Source: Cellulosilyticum ruminicola JCM 14822 (GTDB taxonomy: Bacteria > Bacillota > Clostridia > Lachnospirales > Cellulosilyticaceae). Taken from it: DNA of 64,000 bases. The stretch is taken from contig NZ_BBCG01000019.1 of assembly GCF_001311925.1 (NCBI RefSeq), positions 1-64,000 of the forward strand. The letters are read 5' to 3'. The translations under genes were made by a program, and so were the position numbers. Each line of letters begins with the position of its first letter. Within the stretch, counting starts at the first letter, position 1. A model generated the notes under the pieces. That model saw only the letters and a program-made list of their open reading frames with translations, did not search any database and had not been told where the DNA came from. Shown here piece by piece: positions 27,742 through 37,995 of the stretch.

Positions 27742-30108
27742 TTATTTTAATGTCACATTAACGGCATTTACACTAGCATCACCGCTACCTAACATGCACC
27801 CGAAAGTATAGCTTTCGCCTGCTTTTAAATTAGGTTGCCATTCTGGATTACTGATTGTATATGTATTTTCTCCGTTACTTATTAAATTAGCACTCCATAC
27901 TTGTGTAATAGGACGATTGGTTGTGAAAGTACAATTCCATCCATCTAAATCTTTACCTGTATTATTTGTAATTGTCACATTAGCTACTGCACCTTGACCC
28001 CAATCTGAGTTAATCACAATGCTTAATGGGCTTGTTGTTTCTTGTTGTTTATCGTCATCTTTCTTGTCTTCGTCTTTCTTATCTTCATCAAATGCACTAG
28101 CTGGTAAGTTTTCTACAAGTGCTTCTTCTACTAATTTTAAAGCTTCTTTTGGTTTGAAGTTTTCATCAAATAATCCACAGTATGGACTATTCATTGACCA
28201 GCTATAATCTGATGTTGGCATAGATGGATTATCATATAATCCCCAAATACTAATACCTGTTAATGGTTTATCTTCCCCTTCATTTAAACCAATAAACATA
28301 TCAAATAATGCTTTGTAGAATTTAGCATGTTTTTCTATTGTTTCTGGACTATTGTCATAGTTACGTACAGCCATTTCTGTAACTTGAACTTCTACACCTA
28401 ATGAATGGAATTTCTTAATAGCATTTTTGATTAAAGTAATATCTCCTGTATTCATACAGCCATCTTGTTTACCATAGCCACCGATATAACCTTGCATACC
28501 TACACCATCACAAAGTTTAATATATTCACCGTTGCTATCTTTTTCATAGCTATTTAAGCTCTTCACAAGATTACAGATTGCATCACGTTTTTCTGGATAG
28601 AATGTAGAGAAGTCATTGTAGAATAATTTAATATTTGTTTTTCCACCATTTTCAAGGGCACATTTATCAATAGCATCTTTAGCATATTTGAATGAGAGTT
28701 CAATGTAATCTGAACCAACTCTTTGTGACCAAATATTGTCTTCTACCCCTCTTGGATCATTAGCATCTAATTTACTAGATGGTTCAACACCTTCATTTAC
28801 AACATCCCAGCAATAAATAACGCCTGGATATTTTGATTCAAAGTGTGTGACAACTTGTTCAATATAAGATTTTAAACGTTGTTTAGCTACTTCTTGACTT
28901 ACATATGGTTTATTTGAATCATAACCTTCACGGAAGAACCAATCTGTCATATAAGCATCCCACACTAATGTATGTGCACGTACACCTAAGTTATTTTCTG
29001 CTGCATAAGCCATAATCTTATCACCAGCAGTATAGTTCATTCTTGGCATACCATCTGGACTGTTTTTAGATGCATATTGGTCAAGTAATGAATAAGCTTT
29101 CATTTCATTTGATGCTGTAATACTATTACAGTGGAAATTATTGATTGCTGTATTATTGCTGTTATAAATATTTGTATCTGTTACATTTGTACCGAATTTC
29201 ATACCATAGTAATTCATAAGGCCTGCTAATGAATAATAACCGTTAGCATCTTTTTCTACACCTTTAACCAGGCCAGTTGGTCTAGCTTCTGTATTTCTAA
29301 GTTTTAATGAAATATCATTTACTGTCACAGTTTGACCATCTGTTAAAGACATAATTTGAATTTCAGCTAGTTTTTCTGTTTCATCTACTGTGAAAGTATA
29401 ACTATCTGTTGTAGTTTCTTCTAAACCGTAACCTGGATAATCTGTTTTGAAAGGTTCTCCTGTTGCATCACATAATTTAATGCAGAATTGATAATCTGCT
29501 GTAATGTCTAATGTAACTTCTTTTACATTTTCTGATGTAATAGGACATGTAGCTGTTTGATATTTTTCTTCATAATCAATCACTGCTTTATCATCAGCTT
29601 TTGTAACAGTTACGCCATGACCATCTTTTACGCTTGATGTTGGTACCTTTACAATATTGCTAGTTGTAGCTGCGCCGCTTGTTTTTACTTCAAGGTTGTT
29701 AACTGTAAGGATTTGACCATCTGATATAGACATGATTTGGATTTGACCTAATTCCTCTGTACTAGGAATTGTATAAACGTAGTCATCTGTTGTGCTTTCT
29801 TCTACGCCGTAACATGGATAATCTGTTTCAAAGGCTTCTCCACTTGCATCACATAATTTAATGCAGAACTGTGAATCTGCTGTGATATTAAGTGATACCT
29901 CAGTTACATTACTTTGTTTTACTTTATATGTAGCTGTTTGATATTTTTCATTATATGTAATAGTAGTAGATACTTCATCTTGAGTAACTTTTACACCTGT
30001 TCCTGCTGACATTGGCACTGTTTGAGCATAAGCCATAGATAAACTCATTCCAACAGCCAAAGCAAATGCTCCCATTTTTCTCCATCTCATAGAAAATTTC
30101 GTTTTCAT
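27742..30108 (-). CDS. Secreted GH10 endo-1,4-beta-xylanase with C-terminal CBM2
   Basis: A 788-residue exported enzyme that cuts the xylan backbone. A signal peptide (about 1-28) precedes two related N-terminal modules (about 36-150 and 165-275; each with FCIKLCDA, TDYP and IQIMS.DGQ) that look like carbohydrate-binding domains. The GH10 barrel (about 285-670) has the acid/base region WDVVNEG and the nucleophile Glu in VTEMAVRN. A charged DEDKKDEDKKDDDK linker leads to a CBM2-type cellulose-binding domain (about 697-788; DLDGWNCTF ... NPEWQPNLKAGESYTFG). A single transcription unit with its own terminator. Substrate class is secure; xylan versus mixed polymers is not. Confidence 0.93.
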   Translation of the reverse strand: MKTKFSMRWRKMGAFALAVGMSLSMAYAQTVPMSAGTGVKVTQDEVSTTITYNEKYQTATYKVKQSNVTEVSLNITADSQFCIKLCDASGEAFETDYPCYGVEESTTDDYVYTIPSTEELGQIQIMSISDGQILTVNNLEVKTSGAATTSNIVKVPTSSVKDGHGVTVTKADDKAVIDYEEKYQTATCPITSENVKEVTLDITADYQFCIKLCDATGEPFKTDYPGYGLEETTTDSYTFTVDETEKLAEIQIMSLTDGQTVTVNDISLKLRNTEARPTGLVKGVEKDANGYYSLAGLMNYYGMKFGTNVTDTNIYNSNNTAINNFHCNSITASNEMKAYSLLDQYASKNSPDGMPRMNYTAGDKIMAYAAENNLGVRAHTLVWDAYMTDWFFREGYDSNKPYVSQEVAKQRLKSYIEQVVTHFESKYPGVIYCWDVVNEGVEPSSKLDANDPRGVEDNIWSQRVGSDYIELSFKYAKDAIDKCALENGGKTNIKLFYNDFSTFYPEKRDAICNLVKSLNSYEKDSNGEYIKLCDGVGMQGYIGGYGKQDGCMNTGDITLIKNAIKKFHSLGVEVQVTEMAVRNYDNSPETIEKHAKFYKALFDMFIGLNEGEDKPLTGISIWGLYDNPSMPTSDYSWSMNSPYCGLFDENFKPKEALKLVEEALVENLPASAFDEDKKDEDKKDDDKQQETTSPLSIVINSDWGQGAVANVTITNNTGKDLDGWNCTFTTNRPITQVWSANLISNGENTYTISNPEWQPNLKAGESYTFGCMLGSGDASVNAVNVTLK

Positions 30109-30281
30109 TCTACTTCATCTCCCCCTTATTTTTTTAACCATATACTCATATTTGTATTTAGCTTAATACATTACAAAAGTTTTTTAAAGAGCTCTAACAT
30201 ATTATGTATATTACATATACCTCACCTGTTATCTTGTAGTGACAACACGACAACACTAATCACTTATTTAGGCATACAAAA

Positions 30282-30314
30282 AGGCCATAACACGTTCAAT
30301 CCGTGTTATAGCCT
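30282..30314 (-). terminator. Terminator after the GNAT gene
   Basis: The inverted repeat AGGCCATAACACG/CGTGTTATAGCCT lies just downstream of the acetyltransferase stop. The 30109-30281 stretch upstream of the xylanase is its promoter region; no clear operator seen. Confidence 0.72.
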
Positions 30315-30321
30315 CGTTTAT

Positions 30322-30831
30322 CTATAATTTTTTAATCATCATTAGACCTTGATTGTCATCAATTTCTAATTGCTCATGAATATGGGCATGCTCGATATAA
30401 AAAATACCTTTGCCGTCTGGCTGATAACCTCGTTTCGCATAAAGTCTTTGTGCTGCTGTATAAGGATCTGCAAGACCTACGCCCGCACCACAATAGTCAC
30501 TACGCTCTAAAGCACGTCTCTCGAGTTCATCCATTAGCTTTGTCGCAATACCTCTACTTTTAAATGTATCTAGTACTTCTATGTCGGTGATTTCTGGTAT
30601 TCCTTCTTCTTCAAAACCTTCATACTCACTTTCCCACAAAATAGTAGCATACCCTGCAACTTGACCCTTACAATAAGCAACAATGGTATTTCTCTTTCCT
30701 ATACGGCCTGCCTCTAAATAGGATGTATAAAGCTGAGAGGTCCTAAGAACCCTGCCGGCGAATGCTTCTTCTAAATTTTTACAATCCGCTTCGTCCATTT
30801 CTCTCAGTATAATATCCCCTTCTATATCCAT
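30322..30831 (-). CDS. GNAT acetyltransferase
   Basis: 169 residues. Central beta-strands (NTIVAYCKGQVAGYATILW) lead into the motif EITDIEVLDTFKSRGIATKLMDELERRA, where R/Q-G-I-A-T-K is the acetyl-CoA pyrophosphate loop. AAQRLYAKRGYQPDGKG closes the fold. No operon partner. Substrate unknown. Confidence 0.85.
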   Translation of the reverse strand: MDIEGDIILREMDEADCKNLEEAFAGRVLRTSQLYTSYLEAGRIGKRNTIVAYCKGQVAGYATILWESEYEGFEEEGIPEITDIEVLDTFKSRGIATKLMDELERRALERSDYCGAGVGLADPYTAAQRLYAKRGYQPDGKGIFYIEHAHIHEQLEIDDNQGLMMIKKL

Positions 30832-30909
30832 TTGTGTCCTCCGTTAACTTTTATTTAATAGGTTCATTCTCCTATTATACGCTTCACACTATACTTATGC
30901 AAGTAACAC

Positions 30910-31716
30910 TTATTTCATGGCAATAAATTTTTCAATAACTTTAGCAACACCATCTTCTTCATTAGAATCTGTAATATAGTCCGCTACTTTTTTAACTTCA
31001 TCAAAGGCATTCCCCATAGCCACACCAAGTCCAGCATATTCGATCATATCTAAATCATTTCCTGCATCACCTATGCAAATGACTTCTTCACGTTTAATGC
31101 CAAGGTGCTCACTTAAAGCTTTTACCCCAACAGCTTTTCCTGATTTTTTATTTAAGAACTCTAAGAAGTAAGGTGCACTTCTTACGATTGTATATTCATC
31201 ATAAAGTATTTCTGGCAATTTTTTGATTACTTCTTCTAAAACTTCTACCGGATCAATAAGCATGATTTTCACAATATCTTCTTCTTCAGAAATTGTATCA
31301 TAATCTACCTCATGTACAGGAATGCCATTAATACGTCCTTCTAACTGAGAATATTCATTCATTTTAGGTGTGATACAGCCATCTTTCGAGAAGGCATGAA
31401 TATTTACACCAAGCTCTTTAGAAAGTTTGTAAAGCTTCATTAAATCGGTACCTTTTAAAGCACTTTTTGCAATCACTTCTCTAGTGCCTACATTTTGTAC
31501 AATACTACCATTATAGCTTAATACATAATCCTCTTCTGTACAAAGTCCTAATTCTTCCAAATAGCGGTTAAGCCCTTCAATTGGTCTTCCTGAAGCTAAT
31601 ACAACTTTAACCCCTTGGTCATGAGCCATTTGGATAGCTTGTTTTGTTCTTTCAGAAACTGTTTTGTCTTCTCTTAATAATGTGCCATCCATATCTACTG
31701 CTATTAATTTATACAT
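30910..31716 (-). CDS. HAD-superfamily Cof-type phosphatase (YidA-like)
   Basis: 268 residues of the Cof/HAD-IIB group. Motif I DMDGTLLREDKTVSERT holds the nucleophile Asp; SGRP is motif II; a conserved Lys follows in KKSGKAVGVKAL; motif IV is CIGDAGNDLDMIEYAGLGVAMGNA. Such enzymes dephosphorylate sugar phosphates or related metabolites. The exact substrate cannot be read from sequence. Confidence 0.9.
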   Translation of the reverse strand: MYKLIAVDMDGTLLREDKTVSERTKQAIQMAHDQGVKVVLASGRPIEGLNRYLEELGLCTEEDYVLSYNGSIVQNVGTREVIAKSALKGTDLMKLYKLSKELGVNIHAFSKDGCITPKMNEYSQLEGRINGIPVHEVDYDTISEEEDIVKIMLIDPVEVLEEVIKKLPEILYDEYTIVRSAPYFLEFLNKKSGKAVGVKALSEHLGIKREEVICIGDAGNDLDMIEYAGLGVAMGNAFDEVKKVADYITDSNEEDGVAKVIEKFIAMK

Positions 31717-31808
31717 CTTAATTACACTCCTTATATACTACATTTCTTTTATTATACCAGTTTTTATGACTATATTCATACATAAGCTTAGGCAATGACC
31801 TATATTTT

Positions 31809-32333
31809 TTAACCTCTTGTACAAATAACATGTTCCTTTAAAAATTTTTCTACTTCTTTACGTTTATTGGAGGGGACTAAATAATCGCTTTTACGCGTAA
31901 CAAGGCCACGTCCCTTATAGTTTACACGCAAAATAAGGCCATTAGCCTTTTCATACCACGTAAAGTTAACTACTTTTTCAAAACCAATAAGTTCAAGCTG
32001 TCTGCTGCTTCTTAGTCCTTCCTTTGTCATACACCATCTATGATGTGAAATATATTCTAACATATAATAAATCACAAGATAAATAGCAACTAGGTAAAGC
32101 ATGATGCGTTCATTAAATGCCTTAGTGGCTGCGCCATACATGACTACAGCTACGAAGCCAATTAAAATCACAATGCCGCCGTAACGTAAAATTTGTTCCA
32201 TCTTACCTTCTTCCATGCCTGAACTAATCACTTTCTTCGTTTCTAAACCATCATAAGTCTTTAAGGCTTTTTGCTGCGTTCTTAGTAAGGCCCCAAGCCA
32301 TACAATTAATATAAGTCCAACTCCTATTTCCAT
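31809..32333 (-). CDS. Hypothetical membrane protein with C-terminal PH-like region
   Basis: 174 residues. One hydrophobic helix at the N-terminus (about 2-17), two more at about 49-66 and 78-95, then a soluble region (MTKEGLRSSRQLELIGFEKVVNFTWYEKANGLILRVNYKG) like the PH-type tails of DUF5673-like proteins. Start chosen at the ATG behind GGAGGAAAA. No certain function. Encoded between mogA and the Cof phosphatase. Confidence 0.65.
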   Translation of the reverse strand: MEIGVGLILIVWLGALLRTQQKALKTYDGLETKKVISSGMEEGKMEQILRYGGIVILIGFVAVVMYGAATKAFNERIMLYLVAIYLVIYYMLEYISHHRWCMTKEGLRSSRQLELIGFEKVVNFTWYEKANGLILRVNYKGRGLVTRKSDYLVPSNKRKEVEKFLKEHVICTRG

Positions 32334-32452
32334 TTTTCCTCCTTAATATACTACTTTCGATGTTTTTGAATTCTTATTAATTATTATATCATATACTAAT
32401 AAATTAAGCAGTAATATACACCAATAAACCTTGTATCATTTAGGTAAAATAT

Positions 32453-32489
32453 AAAAATGAGTGCAACTTCTCTAGCTCCACTCATTTTG
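32453..32489 (-). terminator. Terminator after mogA
   Basis: The inverted repeat AAAATGAGTG/CACTCATTTT has a 15-nt loop and lies 38 bases downstream of the mogA stop. Confidence 0.75.
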
Positions 32490-32526
32490 TCAGCCTATCT
32501 ATAACCTACCAATTATAATCTACGCT

Positions 32527-33036
32527 TTATTCTTCTTCATGAATTGTTTGTAAACCTGCATATATTGGATCAATAATACTTTCAAATGAACGGCTTACCT
32601 CTTTTATATCTTCCACTAAGTTAATAATCACTGTATTACGGCGAATTCCTGAAACACCTCTTGAAAGCATAGCCTTAGGATTGTATTGCATTTGATAATA
32701 TCTTAAAGCTTCACAAATTCCTGGCGCTTCTTTATCTAATACGCCTTGTGTAGCTTCTGGTGTTACATCTCTCTTTCTAAAACCTACACCGCCTGTTGTA
32801 ATGACTAAATCTACCTTTAAATCATCACACAACATAACGAGTGCTTCCTGAATACGATCTAATTCATCTGGTATAACAATATAATACTTAATATCAAAAC
32901 CACGGCCTCTTAACATATAGTCTAATAATTTACCACTTTCATCTGCTTTCTCCCCACTTGCACTGCTATCACTTACACTCACAATGCCTGCTGTAAAAAT
33001 CTTGCGTTCTTCTTGTTTTTCTTTGCTCTTTTTCAT
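32527..33036 (-). CDS. mogA: MogA/MoaB-family molybdopterin adenylyltransferase
   Basis: 169 residues. It activates molybdopterin by adenylation during molybdenum cofactor assembly. The signature TTGGVGFRKRDVTPEAT is present (about residues 83-99), with SVSDSSASGEKADESG near the start and SGIRRNTVIINL in the C-terminal half. An N-terminal charged extension (MKKSKEKQEERK) is slightly unusual. No other moa/moe genes are nearby; assignment to MogA over MoaB rests on the overall pattern. Confidence 0.82.
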   Translation of the reverse strand: MKKSKEKQEERKIFTAGIVSVSDSSASGEKADESGKLLDYMLRGRGFDIKYYIVIPDELDRIQEALVMLCDDLKVDLVITTGGVGFRKRDVTPEATQGVLDKEAPGICEALRYYQMQYNPKAMLSRGVSGIRRNTVIINLVEDIKEVSRSFESIIDPIYAGLQTIHEEE

Positions 33037-33092
33037 GTGGAATTCCCCCTTGAATTATGTATGTACTTATTGCCTTTTATATTGTCTCAACG

Positions 33093-33137
33093 CAAAAAGG
33101 CGAGAAAACATTACAATGTAATATTTTCTCGCCTTTG
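33093..33137 (-). terminator. Terminator after cellobiose phosphorylase
   Basis: The near-perfect inverted repeat CAAAAAGGCGAGAAAACATTA/TAATATTTTCTCGCCTTTG lies downstream of the GH94 gene. Confidence 0.83.
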
Positions 33138-33189
33138 AGATTGCTATTTATTTATGACATGTTATCATTTATCAATCTATTTGTCAAGA

Positions 33190-35625
33190 TTAACCTAAGA
33201 TTGCTTCAACTGTGTGTGTTTCACCATCTTTGAAGTCAGGGATAATATTTCCTTCAACAACATTACCATCTACGATAAGAGATTTTATGCCACAGCATAC
33301 GTGTGATGGGTTTTTAATACTGATTTCGTATTTAGAACCTTTGAACTGTCTTGTTACTTTATAACCATCCCAATCTTTTGGAATACATGGATCTACTTTA
33401 AGACCTGTGTAATCTGGTTTGATACCTAAAATCCATTGTGTAATTGTGATAAAGTTCCAAGCAGCTGTACCTGTAAGCCAAGAGTTTTTAGCTTCACCAT
33501 GTCTTACAGCATCTTTACCTGCAACCATTTGTGAATACACATATGGTTCTGTTTTGTGGATATCACTGATTTCTTCAAGGTATGCTGGAGCAATTTTCTT
33601 GTAAACTTCAAATGCTCTATCACCATGACCAAGTACTGTTTCAGCACATGCAATCCATGGGTTATTGTGGCAGAAGATACCAGCATTTTCTTTATAACCA
33701 GCTGGATATGTAGAGATTTCACCCATTTCTACATAGTATTTTGTAAATGCTGGGCTGTTAAGAACGATACCGTATTTTGTATCAAGTCTTTCTTCTACTG
33801 ATTTAAGTGCTTTTTCAGCCTCACCAGTCTCAGCACCAATACCCGCCATTACGCAGAAGCCTTGAGATTCGATGAAGATTTTACCTTCTTCATTTTCGTT
33901 ACTTCCGATTTTATTTCCATAGAAGTCATAAGCACGAAGGAACCATTCTCCATCGTAACCATGAGCTAATGTATTCTTCTCCATTTCATCTACATTAGCT
34001 TGTGCTCTAGCTGCTTCTTCTTCATTACCTATTTGTTTGCAAAGTGCAACGTATTCTTTTCCGATCATAACATACATACCAGCAATGAATACTGATTCTG
34101 CAGCGCCACCAGCTTGATTTTCTGTTGTTTGGAATGATTCACCTGGTGTATTAGAGAAACAATTAAGGTTTAAGCAGTCATTCCAGTCCGCACGACCAAT
34201 AAGTGGAAGTCCATGAGGTCCAAGGTTATTTGTAACGTGGTCAAGAGATACTTTTAAGTGATGGAATAATGTTGCTTTATTATTTTCATCATTATCAAAT
34301 GGTACCATTTCATCTAAGATACCGAAGTCTCCTGTTTCTTTGATATAAGCAGTTGTTCCTAAGATAAGCCATAATGGGTCATCGTTGAATCCACTACCGA
34401 TATCGTTATTACCTTTTTTAGTAAGTGGTTGATATTGGTGATAGCATCCACCATCTTCGAATTGTGTAGATGCGATATCAATGATTCTTTCTCTAGCTCT
34501 TTCTGGAATTTGATGTACAAATCCAAGTAAATCTTGGTTAGAATCTCTGAATCCCATACCACGGCCGATACCAGATTCGAAGTAAGAAGCACTACGAGAC
34601 ATATTGAATGTAACCATACATTGATATGCATTCCAAATGTTAACCATACGGCTAAGTTTTTCATCTTCGCAGTCTAATACATAATGAGAAAGTAAACTAT
34701 CCCAAGATTCATTAAGTTCTTTAAATGCAGCTTCTACGCCTTCTTCTGTACTAAAACGTGCCATAATAGCTTCAGCTGGTTTTTTATTAATAATTCCTTT
34801 AGATTCCCATTTTTCATCTTCAGGATTTTCTACATAACCTAATGTGAAGATATATGTTTTTTCTTCACCTGGTGCAAGTTCTGCATTGATTTGATGAGCT
34901 GCGATTGGAGACCAGCCACTAGCTACAGAATTTTTACATTCACCATGCATAACGCTATCTGGTGCTTCAAATCCATTGTATAAACCTACGAATGAATCAC
35001 GATCTGTATCAAAACCGTTAATTTCTGTGTTTACTGAATAGAAAGAGTAGTGATTTCTTCTTTCTTTGTATTCAGTTTTATGATAGATGGCACTTCCTTT
35101 GATTTCAACTTCACCTGTACTAAAGTTTCTTTGGAAGTTTGTAGAGTCATCTTGTGCATCCCATAAACAAAATTCTATGAAAGAGAATAATTTAATATCC
35201 TTAGCACTATTAGATGTATTTTTAACTTTTAATCTATGTATCTCTGCATTAACTCCTTTTGGTACAAAAGCGAGCTGCTCTACTCTAATACCATTTCTTT
35301 CACCTGTAAACATTGAGTAACCAAGACCATGTCTACATTCATAGAAAGAAAGTTCTTTCTTCACTGGTTTCCATGTATGTGACCATACGTCTCCACCATC
35401 ATTAATATAGAAATATCTGCCCCCATTATCAATAGGTACGCTATTGTATCTAAAACGAGTGATTCTTCTAAGTCTTGCATCTTTATAAAATGTGTAACCA
35501 CCACTTGTATTAGATATTAACCCAAAGAATTCTTCACTTCCTAAATAGTTAATCCAAGGGTAAGGTGTCTGAGGTGTAGTAATGACGTATTCACGTCTGT
35601 TATCATCAAAGTAACCAAATTTCAT
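33190..35625 (-). CDS. Cellobiose phosphorylase (GH94)
   Basis: 811 residues, the normal GH94 size. Splits cellobiose with phosphate into glucose 1-phosphate and glucose in the cytoplasm, saving ATP for a cellulose user. The N-terminus [21 protein letters not shown] and the [12 protein letters not shown] segment with the general-acid Asp match cellobiose phosphorylases. [13 protein letters not shown] and [16 protein letters not shown] are typical of the C-terminal region. No signal peptide. GAAGGAG precedes the ATG. Cellobiose is the best guess; other GH94 disaccharides are possible. It fits with the xylanase nearby. Confidence 0.93.
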   Translation of the reverse strand: MKFGYFDDNRREYVITTPQTPYPWINYLGSEEFFGLISNTSGGYTFYKDARLRRITRFRYNSVPIDNGGRYFYINDGGDVWSHTWKPVKKELSFYECRHGLGYSMFTGERNGIRVEQLAFVPKGVNAEIHRLKVKNTSNSAKDIKLFSFIEFCLWDAQDDSTNFQRNFSTGEVEIKGSAIYHKTEYKERRNHYSFYSVNTEINGFDTDRDSFVGLYNGFEAPDSVMHGECKNSVASGWSPIAAHQINAELAPGEEKTYIFTLGYVENPEDEKWESKGIINKKPAEAIMARFSTEEGVEAAFKELNESWDSLLSHYVLDCEDEKLSRMVNIWNAYQCMVTFNMSRSASYFESGIGRGMGFRDSNQDLLGFVHQIPERARERIIDIASTQFEDGGCYHQYQPLTKKGNNDIGSGFNDDPLWLILGTTAYIKETGDFGILDEMVPFDNDENNKATLFHHLKVSLDHVTNNLGPHGLPLIGRADWNDCLNLNCFSNTPGESFQTTENQAGGAAESVFIAGMYVMIGKEYVALCKQIGNEEEAARAQANVDEMEKNTLAHGYDGEWFLRAYDFYGNKIGSNENEEGKIFIESQGFCVMAGIGAETGEAEKALKSVEERLDTKYGIVLNSPAFTKYYVEMGEISTYPAGYKENAGIFCHNNPWIACAETVLGHGDRAFEVYKKIAPAYLEEISDIHKTEPYVYSQMVAGKDAVRHGEAKNSWLTGTAAWNFITITQWILGIKPDYTGLKVDPCIPKDWDGYKVTRQFKGSKYEISIKNPSHVCCGIKSLIVDGNVVEGNIIPDFKDGETHTVEAILG

Positions 35626-35731
35626 AGACTTTTTATCTCCTTCATTAATGATTTTATAAATTACATGAGTCTATTTTATTTTCTTAAGTAAATAAAGTAA
35701 ATAGAAAAAATTGCATTTTTGATGGATAATT

Positions 35732-36661
35732 TTACACACTTACCTCCAATACATTGACTTTTAAAGTTTTATCAAAAATTACATAGTTCCCATTTTTCTG
35801 CCATTCAATCAAACTTTTGTAGAGATTTGTCATTCTAAAGTAACTTTTTGTATATGCCAGCCTAAAACTTCCTTCTAATTGTCCTGCAAATAAATTTTTT
35901 GCATTATAATCGCCAAATATATTTACAAAGCCTATAGCTAAAATTTCTATTAAATCGTGACCACAACAAATCTGCCACATCTCTTCTTCTCTCAAATTTA
36001 AACTATTTATTCTATTTGCCAATGCCTTTACTTCTATGGCATTAATTTTTCGCGAGCGAATAAGCACTTGTTTTATAAAGTTTTCAATATTAACTTCTAA
36101 TGTCTGAGGATCAATAAATAACTCAAACTGCAAAAGCGAAAAATTAAGTCCCAGATTTTCTCGAAGGGAACACCATCTTAAATACCCGATGATTGCTGCA
36201 TTTTTGAGCAAAATATGCATGACCCGGTCCTGCATACGGCCTTCAAATCTAGCATATTTATTCACATTCACATATTCTTTCATAATATCCTCATAAGCAG
36301 GTGATTTTAATAACATGCATTCTAAATCATGAGTATCTGTTAAATATAAATTAGGAATCTCTTGATCCAACCTTTCTATATGACTAAAATCAGCATCTAC
36401 AATACCAATAATGCCTTCAATGCCTTCTTCATTACAAGCCTCTATACAGGCTTTCACATTTTGCTTACTATCTGCAATAATAATTTGACAAAATGATTCA
36501 TCTACAAATTTACTGTATAACCGTAAATCTGTAACACCCTCAACTACAATAAAGCTTTTACTTTTCTTTCCACTTCGTAACATCTTAAGCTTCGTAATTA
36601 AACGCGTAGCATTTAGGTATCCTTTCATCAGCATTCCTCCAAACCAGTGGTTAAATCCCAT
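35732..36661 (-). CDS. DUF4435 TOPRIM-like protein (PARIS AriB-like)
   Basis: 309 residues. The N-terminal TOPRIM-like signature is visible: FIVVEGVTDLRLYSKFVDES (about residues 38-57) and IIGIVDADFSHIE (about 84-96), with acidic residues for metal binding, then DTHDLECML as in DUF4435. The remainder is helical and specific. It overlaps the upstream ATPase gene by 34 bp. The AAA ATPase plus DUF4435 pair matches the phage-defence system PARIS, in which AriB is released as a toxic RNase when AriA senses a phage anti-restriction protein. Assignment is by family and order; no activity is shown here. Confidence 0.75.
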   Translation of the reverse strand: MGFNHWFGGMLMKGYLNATRLITKLKMLRSGKKSKSFIVVEGVTDLRLYSKFVDESFCQIIIADSKQNVKACIEACNEEGIEGIIGIVDADFSHIERLDQEIPNLYLTDTHDLECMLLKSPAYEDIMKEYVNVNKYARFEGRMQDRVMHILLKNAAIIGYLRWCSLRENLGLNFSLLQFELFIDPQTLEVNIENFIKQVLIRSRKINAIEVKALANRINSLNLREEEMWQICCGHDLIEILAIGFVNIFGDYNAKNLFAGQLEGSFRLAYTKSYFRMTNLYKSLIEWQKNGNYVIFDKTLKVNVLEVSV

Positions 36662-37812
36662 CTGCCATTAATAATATCTGGCGAATGAGTTGCAATGATT
36701 AGTTTCACCCCCGTTAATGCTGCTATCTTTTCCATATCCTCTAAGAAACTTTGCTGCCAGGCAATATGCAACGAAATTTCAGGTTCATCAATTAAAATAA
36801 GAGCATTGACCTTAGACTTAAATAGGAGCTCAAAAATCAAGATAAGTTCATTTTGTTCACCTGATGAAAGTTTATCAGCATTTAACATCTCATGATAAGG
36901 CACTTCAAAGACAAACCCTTCCTCTTGACTTAAGATCATTTTCTTATAAGTGAAACGTTTATTAATAATTTCTCTCATAAGAGCTATACGTGGTGCTAAT
37001 TCATCAAAAACACCTAATTTTTTCTGACTTTCTTCTATATACAGTTGAAGTGTCTTTAATATATACCAAGGCGTCTTTTCCGTAATCTCCACATCTTCTA
37101 TATCCGCCTTTAATAACAAATCGATTTCTTCTAATGCGTTTCGCTTACTTTTCAAAAGCGCAAGTTCTGATTTAATCCTTTCATAAGATTCCCCATTTGT
37201 ATTACTTGTCATTTCTTCTATAAGTCTTTTTGGAAAACTGCGATCTAGCTCTTCATTAATTTTAGCTGAATACGCCAAAGCATTTTTCATTAAAAACTTA
37301 AGTTCCTTAGCATAACGTATTACAGCTGGTACTTTTTCTTCCTTACAGCCGTTTTCTTGAATCAAACGATTAGCCCTAATAAGATGAATAGGAATTTGAG
37401 TGCGTAGCGCCTTTAAATTTTCTATGAGCTGCTTTTCCACAATCTTCTCAATCGTGCCATCTTGTGAAAGACAATTATAACTCTTTTCATTATTGTCACT
37501 TAAAATAATATACACTAATTCCTGTATGCATTCCTTATCACTGCGCCTCACCATGACACTGATACCCTTATTAAACATAATTTGAAATTTTGTAAAAGGA
37601 ATCTGTAAAATCTCATCCAAACGATAATACATCACATAATCTATAAGTTTTAATAAAGTTGTTTTACCATATCCATTAGGTGCATGAATAATCTTAATAC
37701 AGGCAGATTCATCAAATTTAATGCTATAGTGATGGATCCCATATAAATTTTCAACTTTCACCCCTATAATCTGCACGTTAAATATCACACCTCTCTTACT
37801 TAGGTTAATCAT
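36628..37812 (-). CDS. SMC/AAA15-like ATPase (PARIS AriA-like)
   Basis: 394 residues of the ABC-type ATPase group used in PARIS and OLD-like systems. Walker A HAPNGYGKTTLLKLID (about 43-58), an internal helical arm (about 150-290), the ABC signature LSSGEQNELILIF, Walker B ALILIDEPEISLH, and the switch ATHSPDII. Overlap with the DUF4435 gene implies coupled translation. GAGGGG stands before the ATG. An isolated two-gene unit between housekeeping genes. Related ATPases occur in several defence systems, so PARIS is likely but not certain. Confidence 0.76.
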   Translation of the reverse strand: MINLSKRGVIFNVQIIGVKVENLYGIHHYSIKFDESACIKIIHAPNGYGKTTLLKLIDYVMYYRLDEILQIPFTKFQIMFNKGISVMVRRSDKECIQELVYIILSDNNEKSYNCLSQDGTIEKIVEKQLIENLKALRTQIPIHLIRANRLIQENGCKEEKVPAVIRYAKELKFLMKNALAYSAKINEELDRSFPKRLIEEMTSNTNGESYERIKSELALLKSKRNALEEIDLLLKADIEDVEITEKTPWYILKTLQLYIEESQKKLGVFDELAPRIALMREIINKRFTYKKMILSQEEGFVFEVPYHEMLNADKLSSGEQNELILIFELLFKSKVNALILIDEPEISLHIAWQQSFLEDMEKIAALTGVKLIIATHSPDIINGRWDLTTGLEEC

Positions 37813-37906
37813 TTAAAGCCCCTCTACTTTATTTATATTCCCCTTTTTATATTTTCTTGACCACTTTACTAAAAATATCTTAATACAACCTTTTAAATCC
37901 ACGCAC

Positions 37907-37944
37907 AAAAAAGATGCTACACCTTGTCTTTGTAGCATCTTTTC
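37907..37944 (-). terminator. Terminator after the RDD gene
   Basis: The inverted repeat AAAAAAGATGCTAC/GTAGCATCTTTT with an 11-nt loop lies downstream of the RDD-family gene and upstream of the AriA-like start. Confidence 0.8.
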
Positions 37945-37995
37945 TCTCTATATTAACTAAATAGCAGCCACACTCCCGACAACCATTTAATCCAC

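Noticed and set aside
27742-30108. Two N-terminal xylanase modules as dockerin or cohesin
   Set aside because: No calcium-binding dockerin repeats or cohesin signatures are visible; nothing indicates a cellulosome.
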